A stretch of 64,000 nucleotides of DNA from Bacteroidota bacterium (lineage in GTDB: Bacteria > Bacteroidota > Bacteroidia > Bacteroidales > FEN-979). The stretch spans positions 1-64,000 of the forward strand of contig JAPLDF010000009.1 in the NCBI GenBank assembly GCA_026391835.1, read 5' to 3'. The position numbers were made by a program, and so were the translations under genes. This document shows, piece after piece, positions 36,301-45,400 of the stretch (its first letter is position 1; every line of letters begins with the position of its first letter). The notes under the pieces are model-generated. The model had not been told where the DNA came from. It did not search any database and saw only the letters and a program-made list of their open reading frames with translations.

Positions 36301-36876
36301 AAACTGTGTGATGATCCAGCGGTTGGCTGCCTGGTCAAATAAAACAACCGGGTCTCCGCTGTTTGTACTGTTCCATGGTTCAGGAATGCCGGTCCAGATT
36401 GTGTTCAATGAAGCCGGTCCAAAAAGAATGCTCCCGGTTTTGGAGTAAATGGCAAAGTTGACATTCACCACCTGGACATACTTGTCAATGCCAATATCGC
36501 CCTGTGTATCAGGAGGATAGTAGCCTAAAATGTTGGGCATCCCATCAAAGTTCTGAATGGGTGCAGCGGATAAAGGTGCGTCTGTTGCCTCCTGCTTTTG
36601 CCAAGCCGGATCTTCCGGAAGATCGAATGAGGTGGTTTTAAGGTGAAGAAACTCTTTCTTCCCGATTTTATTGGGAACTTCCTTCTCCTCAATGCCTTCT
36701 CCATCTGTCTCCTTCATGACCGGAACGATCATCGGAATATCCGTGAGCGGGGGGGAAATGTCAAAATAGACAGCGGTTTGCGTACGGGTAGGATGAATGG
36801 TGGCCCCCTGTCCAAAAACCAAAGTCCCAATGAAAGAGAGGAATAATATATGGCTGAAACGTAGAATTCTTTTCAT
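33331..36876 (-). CDS. T9SS cargo protein: unrecognised propeller-like domain, three FN3-like modules, jelly-roll, sorting domain
   Basis: An 1181-residue secreted protein with signal peptide (MKRILRFSHILFLSFIGTLV). Residues about 105-546 are a beta-rich domain I do not recognise (motifs NRWIITQF, MPDYPKFGIW, GIRWYE, YARWGDYS), which is clearly homologous to the N-terminus of the giant repeat gene upstream. Three FN3-like modules follow (547-642, 643-738, 740-836), then a jelly-roll module at 837-1000 (LPFTQGFDG, IPNCW, YYWAIDDVQI). A roughly 70-residue module at 1005-1075 (QTITVAGSGTTFAVQNGGSA, GGYFHGYIAP) resembles the 3-coathanger stack. The type A sorting domain is at 1100-1181 (VYPNPTTGAFTLEL, GMYVLKV, KRIIKL). 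A surface adhesin or binding protein is the best guess. Confidence 0.85.
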   Translation of the reverse strand: MKRILRFSHILFLSFIGTLVFGQGATIHPTRTQTAVYFDISPPLTDIPMIVPVMKETDGEGIEEKEVPNKIGKKEFLHLKTTSFDLPEDPAWQKQEATDAPLSAAPIQNFDGMPNILGYYPPDTQGDIGIDKYVQVVNVNFAIYSKTGSILFGPASLNTIWTGIPEPWNSTNSGDPVVLFDQAANRWIITQFSLPPGYTQCAELVAISQTSDPTGAWFRYVFQYGSTMPDYPKFGIWPDGYYMSTNQFTGGGPWAGVGASAFERTKMLAGDPTAQMIYFDLTAAGDPSGMLPSDWDGVTTPVAGEPNHFTYYNDWSSPTDRYLRIWDFHADWVTPANSTFAQVASLVTAPFKSSLCTDPNGRGQCIPQPGTTVLLEDLSDRLMYRLQYRNFGGYRAMVTNHTVDVDNTGHAGIRWYELRNTGAGWGIYQQGSWAPDASHRWIGSIAMNSVGDIALGYSVSNATTTYPSIRYTGRKPGDPLGTMSVAEQTVIAGTGSQTGVYARWGDYSMMSVDPSDDVTFWYTTEYVQVTGSTSWKTRIASFLISNAPSALSASATAVAATTATLNGSVNPHGVATTYHFEYGTTTAYGSVTPTISAGAGSAAVNVSANITGLSGGATYHFRLVAVNSNGTSNSSELTFIPGAAILTTTAASAITVNTATSGGNITNDGGFAVTARGVCWSTGLSPTIANSHTSNGTGTGVFSSSVTGLLHSTLYHLRSYATSSAGTFYGNEVTFTTSAWTAVLSTTTPAAITASSASSGGTITSDGGFAVTARGVCWGTGLNPTLANSFTTNGLGTGNFTSSITGLVTGLTYHVRAYATSVVGTVYGNDLSFSTPCPVYLLPFTQGFDGTAIPNCWSQADHQGNGQIWQFGTITAYSPDNPVLTGNYAYLNSDAYGNGNSQNADLISPTLDLSAYSTGALSFNYYFRWYDPSTVTLSYSINNGTTWVVLLNLTAESANPSVFSQSIPAIAGQAQVKFKWNYTGSYGYYWAIDDVQITGLPVNKQLSNITVPSATTNCYNASQTITVAGSGTTFAVQNGGSATLIAGLKISVLPGAVVQSGGYFHGYIAPGGPFCITPTNMPVVPGDNAEINPEITAPFIENLFKVYPNPTTGAFTLELTGVDQTEKIMVEVYNMNGYVLLSADLTGGGQHELSLSGKPAGMYVLKVVSEKHTGTKRIIKL

Positions 36877-36946
36877 ATATTTATATTTAGACTTATTTTC
36901 AATTAAAAGTGTAAAGATAAATAAATAAGCATTGCATGAAAAAAGA

Positions 36947-36980
36947 AAGAGGCTGTCTCGTATTTGCAGGACAGCCTCTT
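36947..36980 (-). terminator. Rho-independent terminator of the giant repeat gene
   Basis: A perfect 11-base stem (36980-36970 with 36957-36947, AAGAGGCTGTC and its complement) with a 12-base loop, followed on the minus strand by TTCTTTTTTC. It lies between the last frame of the giant gene (stop at 37026) and the start of the next cargo gene at 36876. Confidence 0.75.
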
Positions 36981-37025
36981 CATCCTTTTCGGAAATTGAA
37001 AAACAATTAATTGATCACAGGATCA

Positions 37026-39362
37026 TCATTTTTTGATAATTCTGGTTGTTCCGGCATTCTGGCCCGAAACAACATGGATCAGATAGATACCGGCCGGCCG
37101 GCCTGATAAGGAAAGCTCATGTTTTCCTTCACCTGTGAAATCTGTCGTCATGATCTTTTCCCCGGTCATACTGTATATTTTGACACGGATGTTTTCAGAC
37201 GGATCCTGGCCGCTCAAATCAACTACAAAGAGACCAGTGGTGGGATTTGGGTAAACTCTAAAGAATGATTGCTGCGGACTAATTGCAATTGTCTCTTCAC
37301 CTTCGACAACTGTTGCGAGTGATGGCGCCATGGTACCGCAATACTGACCTGTTGTGGTGATATATCCATGCATATATCCCCCCGATTTAACAGCAGTCCC
37401 AGGCAGGTAGCTGATCCTCAGCCCCGCAATCATGGTAGCGCTTCCCCCGCTTTGCACGGTAAATGTGGTACTTCCTCCGGCTACAGTAATTGTCTGGGTT
37501 GCATTAAAACATTGTGTGCCGGTAACATTAAGATTTTGAAGCACAAGTGTAGCTGCAACGGTGGTAACCGACATGGTCACTGAATTGGAGGTTGCCGGGT
37601 TCCCGGTTGTACAGGTTGCATTTGACAAAAGCAGGCAGGTGATCGTATTTCCATTGACAGGGATGAATGCATACGAAGCATTTGTTGCTCCGGTTACATT
37701 TGTTCCGCCAACTTTCCACTGGTATCCGGGAGATGTTCCGCCATTGACCGGTGTCGCTGTAAATGTTACTGACGTACCGGCAAGAACCGGGTTGGCCGAT
37801 GCAGCAATTGAAATACTAACCGGCAGCACAGGGTTGACCATCATGGTTATGGTATTGGACGTAGCAGGATTGCCGGAGGTACAGTTTATGTTTGAGGTCA
37901 GGGAACAGGAGACCGCATTACCGCTGGCGGGGATAAATGAGTAAGAAGAAGTGGTCGCTCCTGTGATATTGGTTCCGTTTACTTTCCACTGGAATGAGGG
38001 TGTTGTACCGCCATTAACCGGGGTAGCCGAGAAGGTCACGGAAGTTCCTGCACAAACAGGGTTGGCCGATGCCGTGATTGAAATACTAACCGGCCGCAAC
38101 GGGTTGATCATCATGGTTATGCTATTGGACGTAGCAGGATTGCCGGAGGTACAGTTAATATTTGAGGTCAGGGCACAAGAGACCGCATTACCGCTGGCGG
38201 GAATAAATGAGTAAGAAGAAGTGGTTGCTCCTGTGACACTGGTTCCGTTTACTTTCCACTGGAATGAAGGTGTTGTACCGCCATTAACCGGGGTAGCCGA
38301 GAAGGTCACTGAAGTTCCGGCACAAACAGGGTTGGCCGATGCCGTAATAGAAACACTAACCGGCAGCACCGGGTTGACCATCATGGTTATGCTATTGGAA
38401 GTAGCAGGATTACCGGTAGTACAGGTTGCATTTGAGGTCAGGGTACAGGAGACCGCATTACCGCTGGCGGGGATAAATGAGTAAGAAGAAGTGGTTGCTC
38501 CTGTGACACTGGTTCCGTTTACTTTCCACTGGAATGAAGGTGTTGTACCGCCATTAACCGGGGTAGCCGAGAAGGTCACTGAAGTTCCGGCACAAACCGG
38601 GTTTGCAGAAGCAGCAATGGATACACTCACCGGCAGCAGCGGGTTCACCGTCATGGTGATAGTATTGGAAGTAGCAGGATTACCTGTTGTACAGGTTGCA
38701 TTTGAGGTCAGGGTGCAGGAGACCGCATTACCGCTGGCGGGGATAAATGAGTAAGAAGAAGTGGTTGCTCCCGTGACACTGGTTCCATTTACTTTCCACT
38801 GGAATGAAGGTGTTGAGCCACCATTAACAGCGGTTGCAGAGTAGGTCACGGAAGTTCCGGCACAAACCGGGTTTGCAGAAGCAGCAATGGATACACTCAC
38901 CGGCAGCAGCGGGTTCACCGTCATGGTGACAGTATTGGAAGTAGCAGGATTACCTGTTGTACAGGTTGCATTTGAGGTCAGGACACAAGTGATCGCGTTA
39001 CCGTTGACAGGGACAAATGAGTAAGTAGCAGCTGTTGCTCCCGTGACACTGGTTCCATTTACTTTCCACTGGAATGATGGTGTTGAGCCACCGTTAACGG
39101 GGGTTGCAGCGTAGGTCACGGAAGTTCCGGCACAAACCGGGTTTGCAGAAGCAGCAATGGACACACTCACCGGCAGCAGCGGGTTCACCGTCATGGTGAC
39201 AGTATTGGAAGTAGCAGGATTACCTGTTGTACAGGTTGCATTTGAGGTCAGGACACAAGTGATCGCGTTACCGTTGACAGGGACAAATGAGTAAGTAGCA
39301 GCTGGACAAATGAGTAAGTAGCAGCTGTTGCTCCCGTTACACTTGTACCATTCACCTTCCAT
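37026..39362 (-). CDS. Giant repeat gene, 3' fragment with sorting domain
   Basis: A 778-codon open frame with no credible start of its own: it opens inside a repeat unit, just upstream of the 23-base duplication. It encodes one partial and six complete Ig-like units (VSVSIAASANPVCAGTSVTF to GNPATSN), the last of which has Leu for the first conserved Cys (NPVLAGTS) and marks the end of the array. Then come the coathanger-like module (QTITVAGGSTTFTVQSGGSA, GGYMHGYITT) and the type A sorting domain (VYPNPTTGLFVVDL, GIYLIHV, TRIIKK). Without the upstream frames it has no signal peptide. Confidence 0.6.
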   Translation of the reverse strand: MEGEWYKCNGSNSCYLLICPAATYSFVPVNGNAITCVLTSNATCTTGNPATSNTVTMTVNPLLPVSVSIAASANPVCAGTSVTYAATPVNGGSTPSFQWKVNGTSVTGATAATYSFVPVNGNAITCVLTSNATCTTGNPATSNTVTMTVNPLLPVSVSIAASANPVCAGTSVTYSATAVNGGSTPSFQWKVNGTSVTGATTSSYSFIPASGNAVSCTLTSNATCTTGNPATSNTITMTVNPLLPVSVSIAASANPVCAGTSVTFSATPVNGGTTPSFQWKVNGTSVTGATTSSYSFIPASGNAVSCTLTSNATCTTGNPATSNSITMMVNPVLPVSVSITASANPVCAGTSVTFSATPVNGGTTPSFQWKVNGTSVTGATTSSYSFIPASGNAVSCALTSNINCTSGNPATSNSITMMINPLRPVSISITASANPVCAGTSVTFSATPVNGGTTPSFQWKVNGTNITGATTSSYSFIPASGNAVSCSLTSNINCTSGNPATSNTITMMVNPVLPVSISIAASANPVLAGTSVTFTATPVNGGTSPGYQWKVGGTNVTGATNASYAFIPVNGNTITCLLLSNATCTTGNPATSNSVTMSVTTVAATLVLQNLNVTGTQCFNATQTITVAGGSTTFTVQSGGSATMIAGLRISYLPGTAVKSGGYMHGYITTTGQYCGTMAPSLATVVEGEETIAISPQQSFFRVYPNPTTGLFVVDLSGQDPSENIRVKIYSMTGEKIMTTDFTGEGKHELSLSGRPAGIYLIHVVSGQNAGTTRIIKK

Positions 39363-42016
39363 TGATAGGCCGGGATAGTTCCACCATTAACCGGGGTTGC
39401 AGAATAAGTAACGGAAGTTCCGGCACAGACCGGGTTTGCAGAAGCAGCAATGGATACACTCACCGGCAGCAGCGGGTTCACCGTCATGGTGACAGTATTG
39501 GAAGTTGCAGGATTGCCGGTAGTACATGTTGCATTTGATGTAAGGACACAAGCGATCGTGTTGCCGTTGGCAGGGATAAATGAGTAAGCAGCAGTTGTTG
39601 CTCCGGTTACACTTGTGCCGTTCACCTTCCATTGATAGGCCGGCGAAGTTCCTCCGTTAACCGGGGTTGCGGTGAACGTTACCGAAGTTCCGGCACAGAC
39701 CGGGTTTGCAGAAGCAGTAATTGAGACACTTACCGGAAGCAATGGGTTTACTGTCATGTTGACGGTATTGGAAGTTGCAGGATTGCCGGTAGTACAGGTT
39801 GCATTTGATGTCAGGACACAAGCGACCGTGTTGCCGTTGGCAGGGATAAATGAGTAAGTAGCAGTTGTTGCTCCCGTTACACTTGTTCCGTTCACCTTCC
39901 ATTGATAGGCCGGGGTAGTTCCTCCGTTAACCGGGGTTGCGGTGAACGTTACTGAAGTTCCTGCACAGACCGGGTTTGCAGAAGCAGTAATTGAGACACT
40001 TACCGGAAGCAATGGGTTCACTGTCATGGTGACGGTATTGGAAGTTGCAGGATTGCCGGTAGTACAGGTTGCATTTGATGTCAGGACACAAGCGACCGTG
40101 TTGCCGTTGGCCGGGATAAAAGAGTAAGTAGCAGTTGTTGCTCCCGTTACACTTGTTCCGTTCACCTTCCATTGATAAGCCGGGGTAGTTCCTCCGTTAA
40201 CCGGGGTTGCTGTAAATGTCACCGAAGTTCCTGCACAGACGGGGTTTGCCGATGCAGCAATAGAGACACTTACCGGCAGCAGCGGGTTCACCGTCATGGT
40301 AATAGCGGGAGATGTGACTGGATTCGCCGTGGTACAGGGTTCACTGGATGTAAGCATGCACGAAATCGTACTAAAGTTAACGGGTACAAATGCATAGGAG
40401 GAATTTGTCGCTCCGGGTACGTTTGTTCCATTGACTTTCCATTGATAAGCCGGGGTTGTTCCACCGTTAACCGGGGTTGCGGTGAACAATACCGAAGTTC
40501 CTGCACATACAGGGTTTGCCGATACGGAAAGGGACATGCTCACAACCAGCAGCGGGTTTACCGTCATGGTGACGGTATTGGAAGTTGCCGGATTGCCGGT
40601 ATTACAGGTTGCATTTGATATCAGGATACAAGCGATCGTGTTGCCGTTGGCAGGGATAAAAGAGTAAGTAGCAGTTGTTGCTCCCGTTACACTTGTTCCG
40701 TTCACCTTCCATTGATAGGCCGGGGTAGTTCCTCCGTTAACCGGGGTTGCTGTGAAGGTTACCGAAGTTCCTGCGCAGACGGGGTTTGCAGATGCAGAAA
40801 CAGAGACACTAACCGGCAGCAATGGGTTCACTGTCATGGTGATGATGTTGGAAGTTGCAGGATTGCCTGTAGTACAGGGTTCACTGGAGTTCAGGATACA
40901 AGTAATGGCGTTACCGTTTGCGGGGACAAATGAGTAAGCAGCATTTGTCGCTCCCGTTACACTTGCTCCGTTTACTTTCCATTGATAAGCGGGGGTTGTT
41001 CCGCCGTTAACCGGTGTTGCGGTGAACAATACCGAAGTTCCTGCACAGACCGGGTTAGCCGATGCAGCAATGGATAAACTTACGGGCAGCAGCGGGTTAA
41101 CCGTCATGGTGACAGTATTTGATGTTGCAGGATTGCCGGTAGTACAGGTTTCACTGGAGGCCAGTATACAGGAAATCATATTCCCGTTGGCAGGCACAAA
41201 TGCATAGGTGGAATTTGTCGCACCAGTTATACTTGTTCCATTTATTTTCCATTGGTATCCAGGAGTTGTACCGCCGTTAACCGGGGTTGCGGTGAACGTT
41301 ACCAAAGTTCCTGCGCAGACCGGGTTAGCCGATGCGGCAACAGATACACTTACCGGCAGCAATGGGTTTAATGTGATGGTTACGGTGTTTGTCGGCAGCG
41401 GGCCACCACAGGTTGCAGTAGCATTTTGCAGTTGCCTGTAATATGTTGTAGAAGTCAATGTTCCCGACTGGTAGTTAAGGGAAGTAACGCCGCTGATGTT
41501 GCTAAAGGTATTGTTGTCAAGTGAACTCTGCCATTGATAAGTTGGCAAGGTGCCAGTCAACGGAGCCACTCCGGCTAATTGCGCCGGAATTGCATTCGCA
41601 CAGATTGTTTGGTTTGCACTGATCGAACCAACAACAAGCAATGGCGTTACCGACATGGTAACAGTGTTGGAAGTAGCAGGATTGCCGGTTGTGCAGGTTG
41701 CATTTGATGTCAGTACACAAGTGATCAAGCTGCCATTGACAGGCACAAATGAATAGGTTGAATTCGTTGCGCCCGTTACACCTGTTCCATTAACTTTCCA
41801 TTGGTATCCTGGGGTTGTACCACCATTAACCGGGGTTGCGGTGAACATTACCGAAATTCCTGCGCAGACCGGGTTAGCCGATGCAGCAACAGATACACTT
41901 ACCGGCAGCAACGGGTTCACCGTTATGGTGATGGTATTTGATGTTGCAGGATTGCCGGTTGTACAGGTTGCATTTGAAGTCAGTATACAGGTGATCGTAT
42001 TGCCATTGACAGGCAC
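39248..42016 (-). CDS. Giant repeat gene, middle fragment
   Basis: A 922-codon open frame made only of repeat units. It has a partial unit at its start, eight full type A units, one type B unit (SISANQTICANAIPAQLAGV to NATATCGGPLPTN), and a final unit cut at residue about 900 where the 23-base duplication shifts the frame (SFVQLLLTH). It has no signal peptide, no sorting domain and no true start. It is an internal piece of the array, not an independent gene. Confidence 0.5.
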   Translation of the reverse strand: MPVNGNTITCILTSNATCTTGNPATSNTITITVNPLLPVSVSVAASANPVCAGISVMFTATPVNGGTTPGYQWKVNGTGVTGATNSTYSFVPVNGSLITCVLTSNATCTTGNPATSNTVTMSVTPLLVVGSISANQTICANAIPAQLAGVAPLTGTLPTYQWQSSLDNNTFSNISGVTSLNYQSGTLTSTTYYRQLQNATATCGGPLPTNTVTITLNPLLPVSVSVAASANPVCAGTLVTFTATPVNGGTTPGYQWKINGTSITGATNSTYAFVPANGNMISCILASSETCTTGNPATSNTVTMTVNPLLPVSLSIAASANPVCAGTSVLFTATPVNGGTTPAYQWKVNGASVTGATNAAYSFVPANGNAITCILNSSEPCTTGNPATSNIITMTVNPLLPVSVSVSASANPVCAGTSVTFTATPVNGGTTPAYQWKVNGTSVTGATTATYSFIPANGNTIACILISNATCNTGNPATSNTVTMTVNPLLVVSMSLSVSANPVCAGTSVLFTATPVNGGTTPAYQWKVNGTNVPGATNSSYAFVPVNFSTISCMLTSSEPCTTANPVTSPAITMTVNPLLPVSVSIAASANPVCAGTSVTFTATPVNGGTTPAYQWKVNGTSVTGATTATYSFIPANGNTVACVLTSNATCTTGNPATSNTVTMTVNPLLPVSVSITASANPVCAGTSVTFTATPVNGGTTPAYQWKVNGTSVTGATTATYSFIPANGNTVACVLTSNATCTTGNPATSNTVNMTVNPLLPVSVSITASANPVCAGTSVTFTATPVNGGTSPAYQWKVNGTSVTGATTAAYSFIPANGNTIACVLTSNATCTTGNPATSNTVTMTVNPLLPVSVSIAASANPVCAGTSVTYSATPVNGGTIPAYQWKVNGTSVTGATAATYSFVQLLLTHLSLSTVTRSLVS
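39281..39326. repeat. Perfect 23-base tandem duplication causing a frameshift
   Basis: Bases 39281-39303 are repeated exactly at 39304-39326. The neighbouring unit (about 39011-39033) has the same segment once. Because 23 is not a multiple of three, the second copy moves the reading frame and joins or separates the two downstream fragments. Confidence 0.9.
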
Positions 42017-42095
42017 AAATGAATAGGTAGAAGTTGTTGCTCCCGTTACACTTGTTCCGTTGACCTTCCATTGATAAGCAGGGGTAGTTCCGCCG

Positions 42096-42464
42096 TTAAC
42101 CGGGGGCAGTGAACGTTACCGAAGTTCCGGCACAGACTGTGTTTGCAGAAGCAGCAATGGATACACTTACCGGCAGCAGCGGGTTCACCGTCATGGTGAC
42201 GGTATTTGACGTTGCAGGATTGCCGGTTGTACAGGTTGCATTTGAAGTCAGTAAACAGGTGATCGTATTGCCATTGACAGGCACAAATGCATAGGTTGAA
42301 TTCGTCGCGCCTGTTACACTTGTTCCGTTGACCTTCCATTGATAAGCGGGGATTGTTCCGCCGTTAACCGGGGTTGCAGTGAACGTTACCGAAGTTCCGG
42401 CACAGACTGTGATTGCAGAAGCAGCAATAGAAACACTTACCGGCAGCAACGGGTTCACCGTCAT
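42096..42464 (-). pseudogene. Giant repeat gene, short bridging fragment
   Basis: A 122-codon frame carrying the end of the unit damaged by the 83-base loss, one whole type A unit, and the beginning of the next (up to TSVTFTAPG). There a 2-base loss near 42105 (the plus strand reads CGGGGGCAGT where sister units read CGGGGTTGCAGT) ends the frame. Homology continues in the middle fragment. It is not an independent gene. Confidence 0.6.
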
Positions 42465-45400
42465 GGTGACGGTATTTGAAGTTGCAGGATTGCGCTCCCG
42501 TTACACTTGTTCCGTTGACCTTCCATTGATAAGCAGGGGTAGTTCCGCCGTTAACCGGGGATGCAGTGAACGTTACCGAAGTTCCGGCACAGACTGTGAT
42601 TGCAGAAGCAGCAATAGAAACACTTACCGGCAGCAACGGGTTCACCGTCATGGTGACGGTATTTGAAGTTGCAGGATTGCCGGTTGTGCATGTTGCATTT
42701 GAAGTCAGTGTACAAGTGATCGCATTGCCATTGACAGGCACAAATGCATAGGTTGAATTCGTCGCGCCTGTTACACTTGTTCCGTTGACCTTCCATTGAT
42801 AAGCGGGGATTGTTCCGCCGTTGACCGGAGTTGCGGTGAATGTTACCGAAGTCCCGGCACAGACTGTGTTTGCAGAAGCAGCAATCGATACACTAACCGG
42901 CAGCAATGGGTTTACCGTGATGGTTAAACTGTTTGTCGGCAACGGACCCCCACATGTTCCGGCAGCATTTTGCAACTGTTTGTAATATGTTGTTGTAGTT
43001 AATGCTCCCGGCTGGTAGTTTAGGGAAGTTGCGCCGCTGATGTTGTTAAAGGTAATGTTGTCTATTGAACTCTGCCATTGATATGTTGGCAAGGTGCCAT
43101 TCAATGGAGCCACTCCGGCTAATTGTACAGGAACTGCGTTTGCACAGATTGACTGGTTTGCACTGATTGAACCAACAACCAGCCATGGATTCACCGTCAT
43201 GGTAACAGTATTGGAAGTTGCAGGATTGCCGGTTGTACAGGTTGCATTAGAGGTCAGCATGCATGAAATCGCGTTACCGTTGGCGGGGACAAATGAGTAA
43301 GTAGCATTTGTCGCTCCCGCTACACTTGTTCCATTTATTTTCCATTGGTATCCAGGAGTTGTACCGCCGTTAACCGGTGTTGCAGTGAACGTTACCGAAG
43401 TTCCTGCGCAGACCGGGTTTGCAGAAGATACTATAGAGACACTAACTGGCAGCAATGGGTTTACCGTGATGGTTACGGTATTTGTAGGCAACGGGCCCCC
43501 ACATGTTCCGGTAGCATTTTGCAATTGCCTGTAATATGTTGTTGAAGTCAAGGCTCCCGACTGGTAGTTAAGGGAAGTAACGCCGCTGATGTTGCTAAAG
43601 GTGTTGTTGTCAAGTGAACTCTGCCATTGATAAGTTGGCAACGTGCCATTCAAAGGAGCCACTCCGGTTAATTGTGCCGGAATTGCATTCGCACAGATTG
43701 TTTGGTTTGCACTGATCGAACCAACAACAAGCAATGGCGTTACCGACATGGTAACAGTGTTGGAAGTAGCAGGATTGCCGGTTGTGCAGGTTGCATTTGA
43801 TGTCAGTATACAAGTGATTAAGCTGCCATTGACAGGCACAAATGAATAGGTTGAATTTGTTGCTCCCGTTACACTTGTTCCGTTTACTTTCCATTGATAA
43901 GCGGGGATTGTTCCACCGTTAACCGGGGTTGCGGTGAACATTACCGAATTTCCTGCGCAGACCGGGTTAACCGATGCAGCAATCGATACACTTGCCGGCA
44001 ACAACGGGTTCACCATCATGGTTATAGCATTGGAAGTTGCAGGATTTCCGGTAGTGCAGGTTGCATTTGAAGTCAGTATACAGGTGATCGTATTGCCATT
44101 GACAGGCAGAAATGAATAGGTTGAATTCGTCGCTCCCGTTACACTTGTTCCGTTGACCTTCCATTGATAAGCAGGGGTAGTTCCTCCGTTAACCGGGGTG
44201 GCGGTGAAGGTTACCGAAGTTCCGGCACAGACTGTGATTGCAGAAGCGACAACAGATACACTTACCGGCAGCAACGGGTTCACCGTCATGGTGATGGTAT
44301 TTGAAGAAGCAGGGTTACCGGTTGTGCATGTTGCATTTGAAGTCAGTGTACAAGTGATCGCATTGCCATTGGCAGGTACAAATGAATAGGTTGAATTCGT
44401 CGCTCCCGTTACACTTGTTCCGTTGACCTTCCATTGATAAGCAGGGGTAGTTCCTCCGTTAACCGGGGTGGCGGTGAACATTACCGAATTTCCTGCGCAG
44501 ACCGGGTTAACCGATGCAGCAATCGATACACTTGCCGGCAACAACGGGTTCACCATCATGGTAATAGCATTGGAAGTTGCAGGATTTCCTGTAGTGCAGG
44601 TTGCATTTGAAGTCAGTATACAGGTGATCGTATTGCCATTGACAGGCAGAAATGAATAGGTTGAGTTCGTCGCTCCCGTTACACTTGTTCCGTTGACCTT
44701 CCATTGATAAGCAGGGGTAGTTCCTCCGTTAACCGGGGTTGCGGTGAACGTTACCGATGTTCCGGTACAGACTGTGTTCGCAGATCCGGCAATAGTTAAA
44801 CTAACCGGCAACAACGGAGTTACCGTTAAGGCAATTATGTTTGTCGGCAGGGGGCCGCCACATGTTCCTGTAGCATTTTGCAACTGCTTGTAATATGTTG
44901 TCGAAGTCAACGCCCCCGACTGGTAATTCAGGGAAGTTGCGCCACTGATGTTGTTAAAGGTGCTGTTATCGAGCGAACTCTGCCACTGATAGGTGGGATT
45001 GGTGCCATTCAAAGGACCACTTCCGGTTAACACCGCAGGAATTGCATTGGTACAGATGGCCTGGTTTGCACCGATTGAACCAACAGACAATGCAGGGTTC
45101 ACCACCATGGTTATTGCATTTGAAGTAGCCGGGTTTCCGCTTACACAGGCCAGGTTGGAGCTCAGGGTACAGGTAATCACGGCTCCGTTGGCAGGAATAA
45201 AGGCATACAATGAATTCGTGGCCCCGGTAATACTTGCCCCGTTGACTTTCCACTGGTATGCCGGCACTGAACCACCATTGACCGGTGTGGCAGTGAACAT
45301 CACGGCAGAACCGGAACAGATCGGGTTGGTTGATGCAACAATTGACACGCTTACCGGCAGCAATGGGTTAACCGCCATGGTTACTGTATTCGATGTGGCA

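Noticed and set aside
37561..42751. Plus-strand open frames of 61-148 codons at 270-base intervals
   Set aside because: They recur because the repeat array is read on the opposite strand; they are shadows, not genes.
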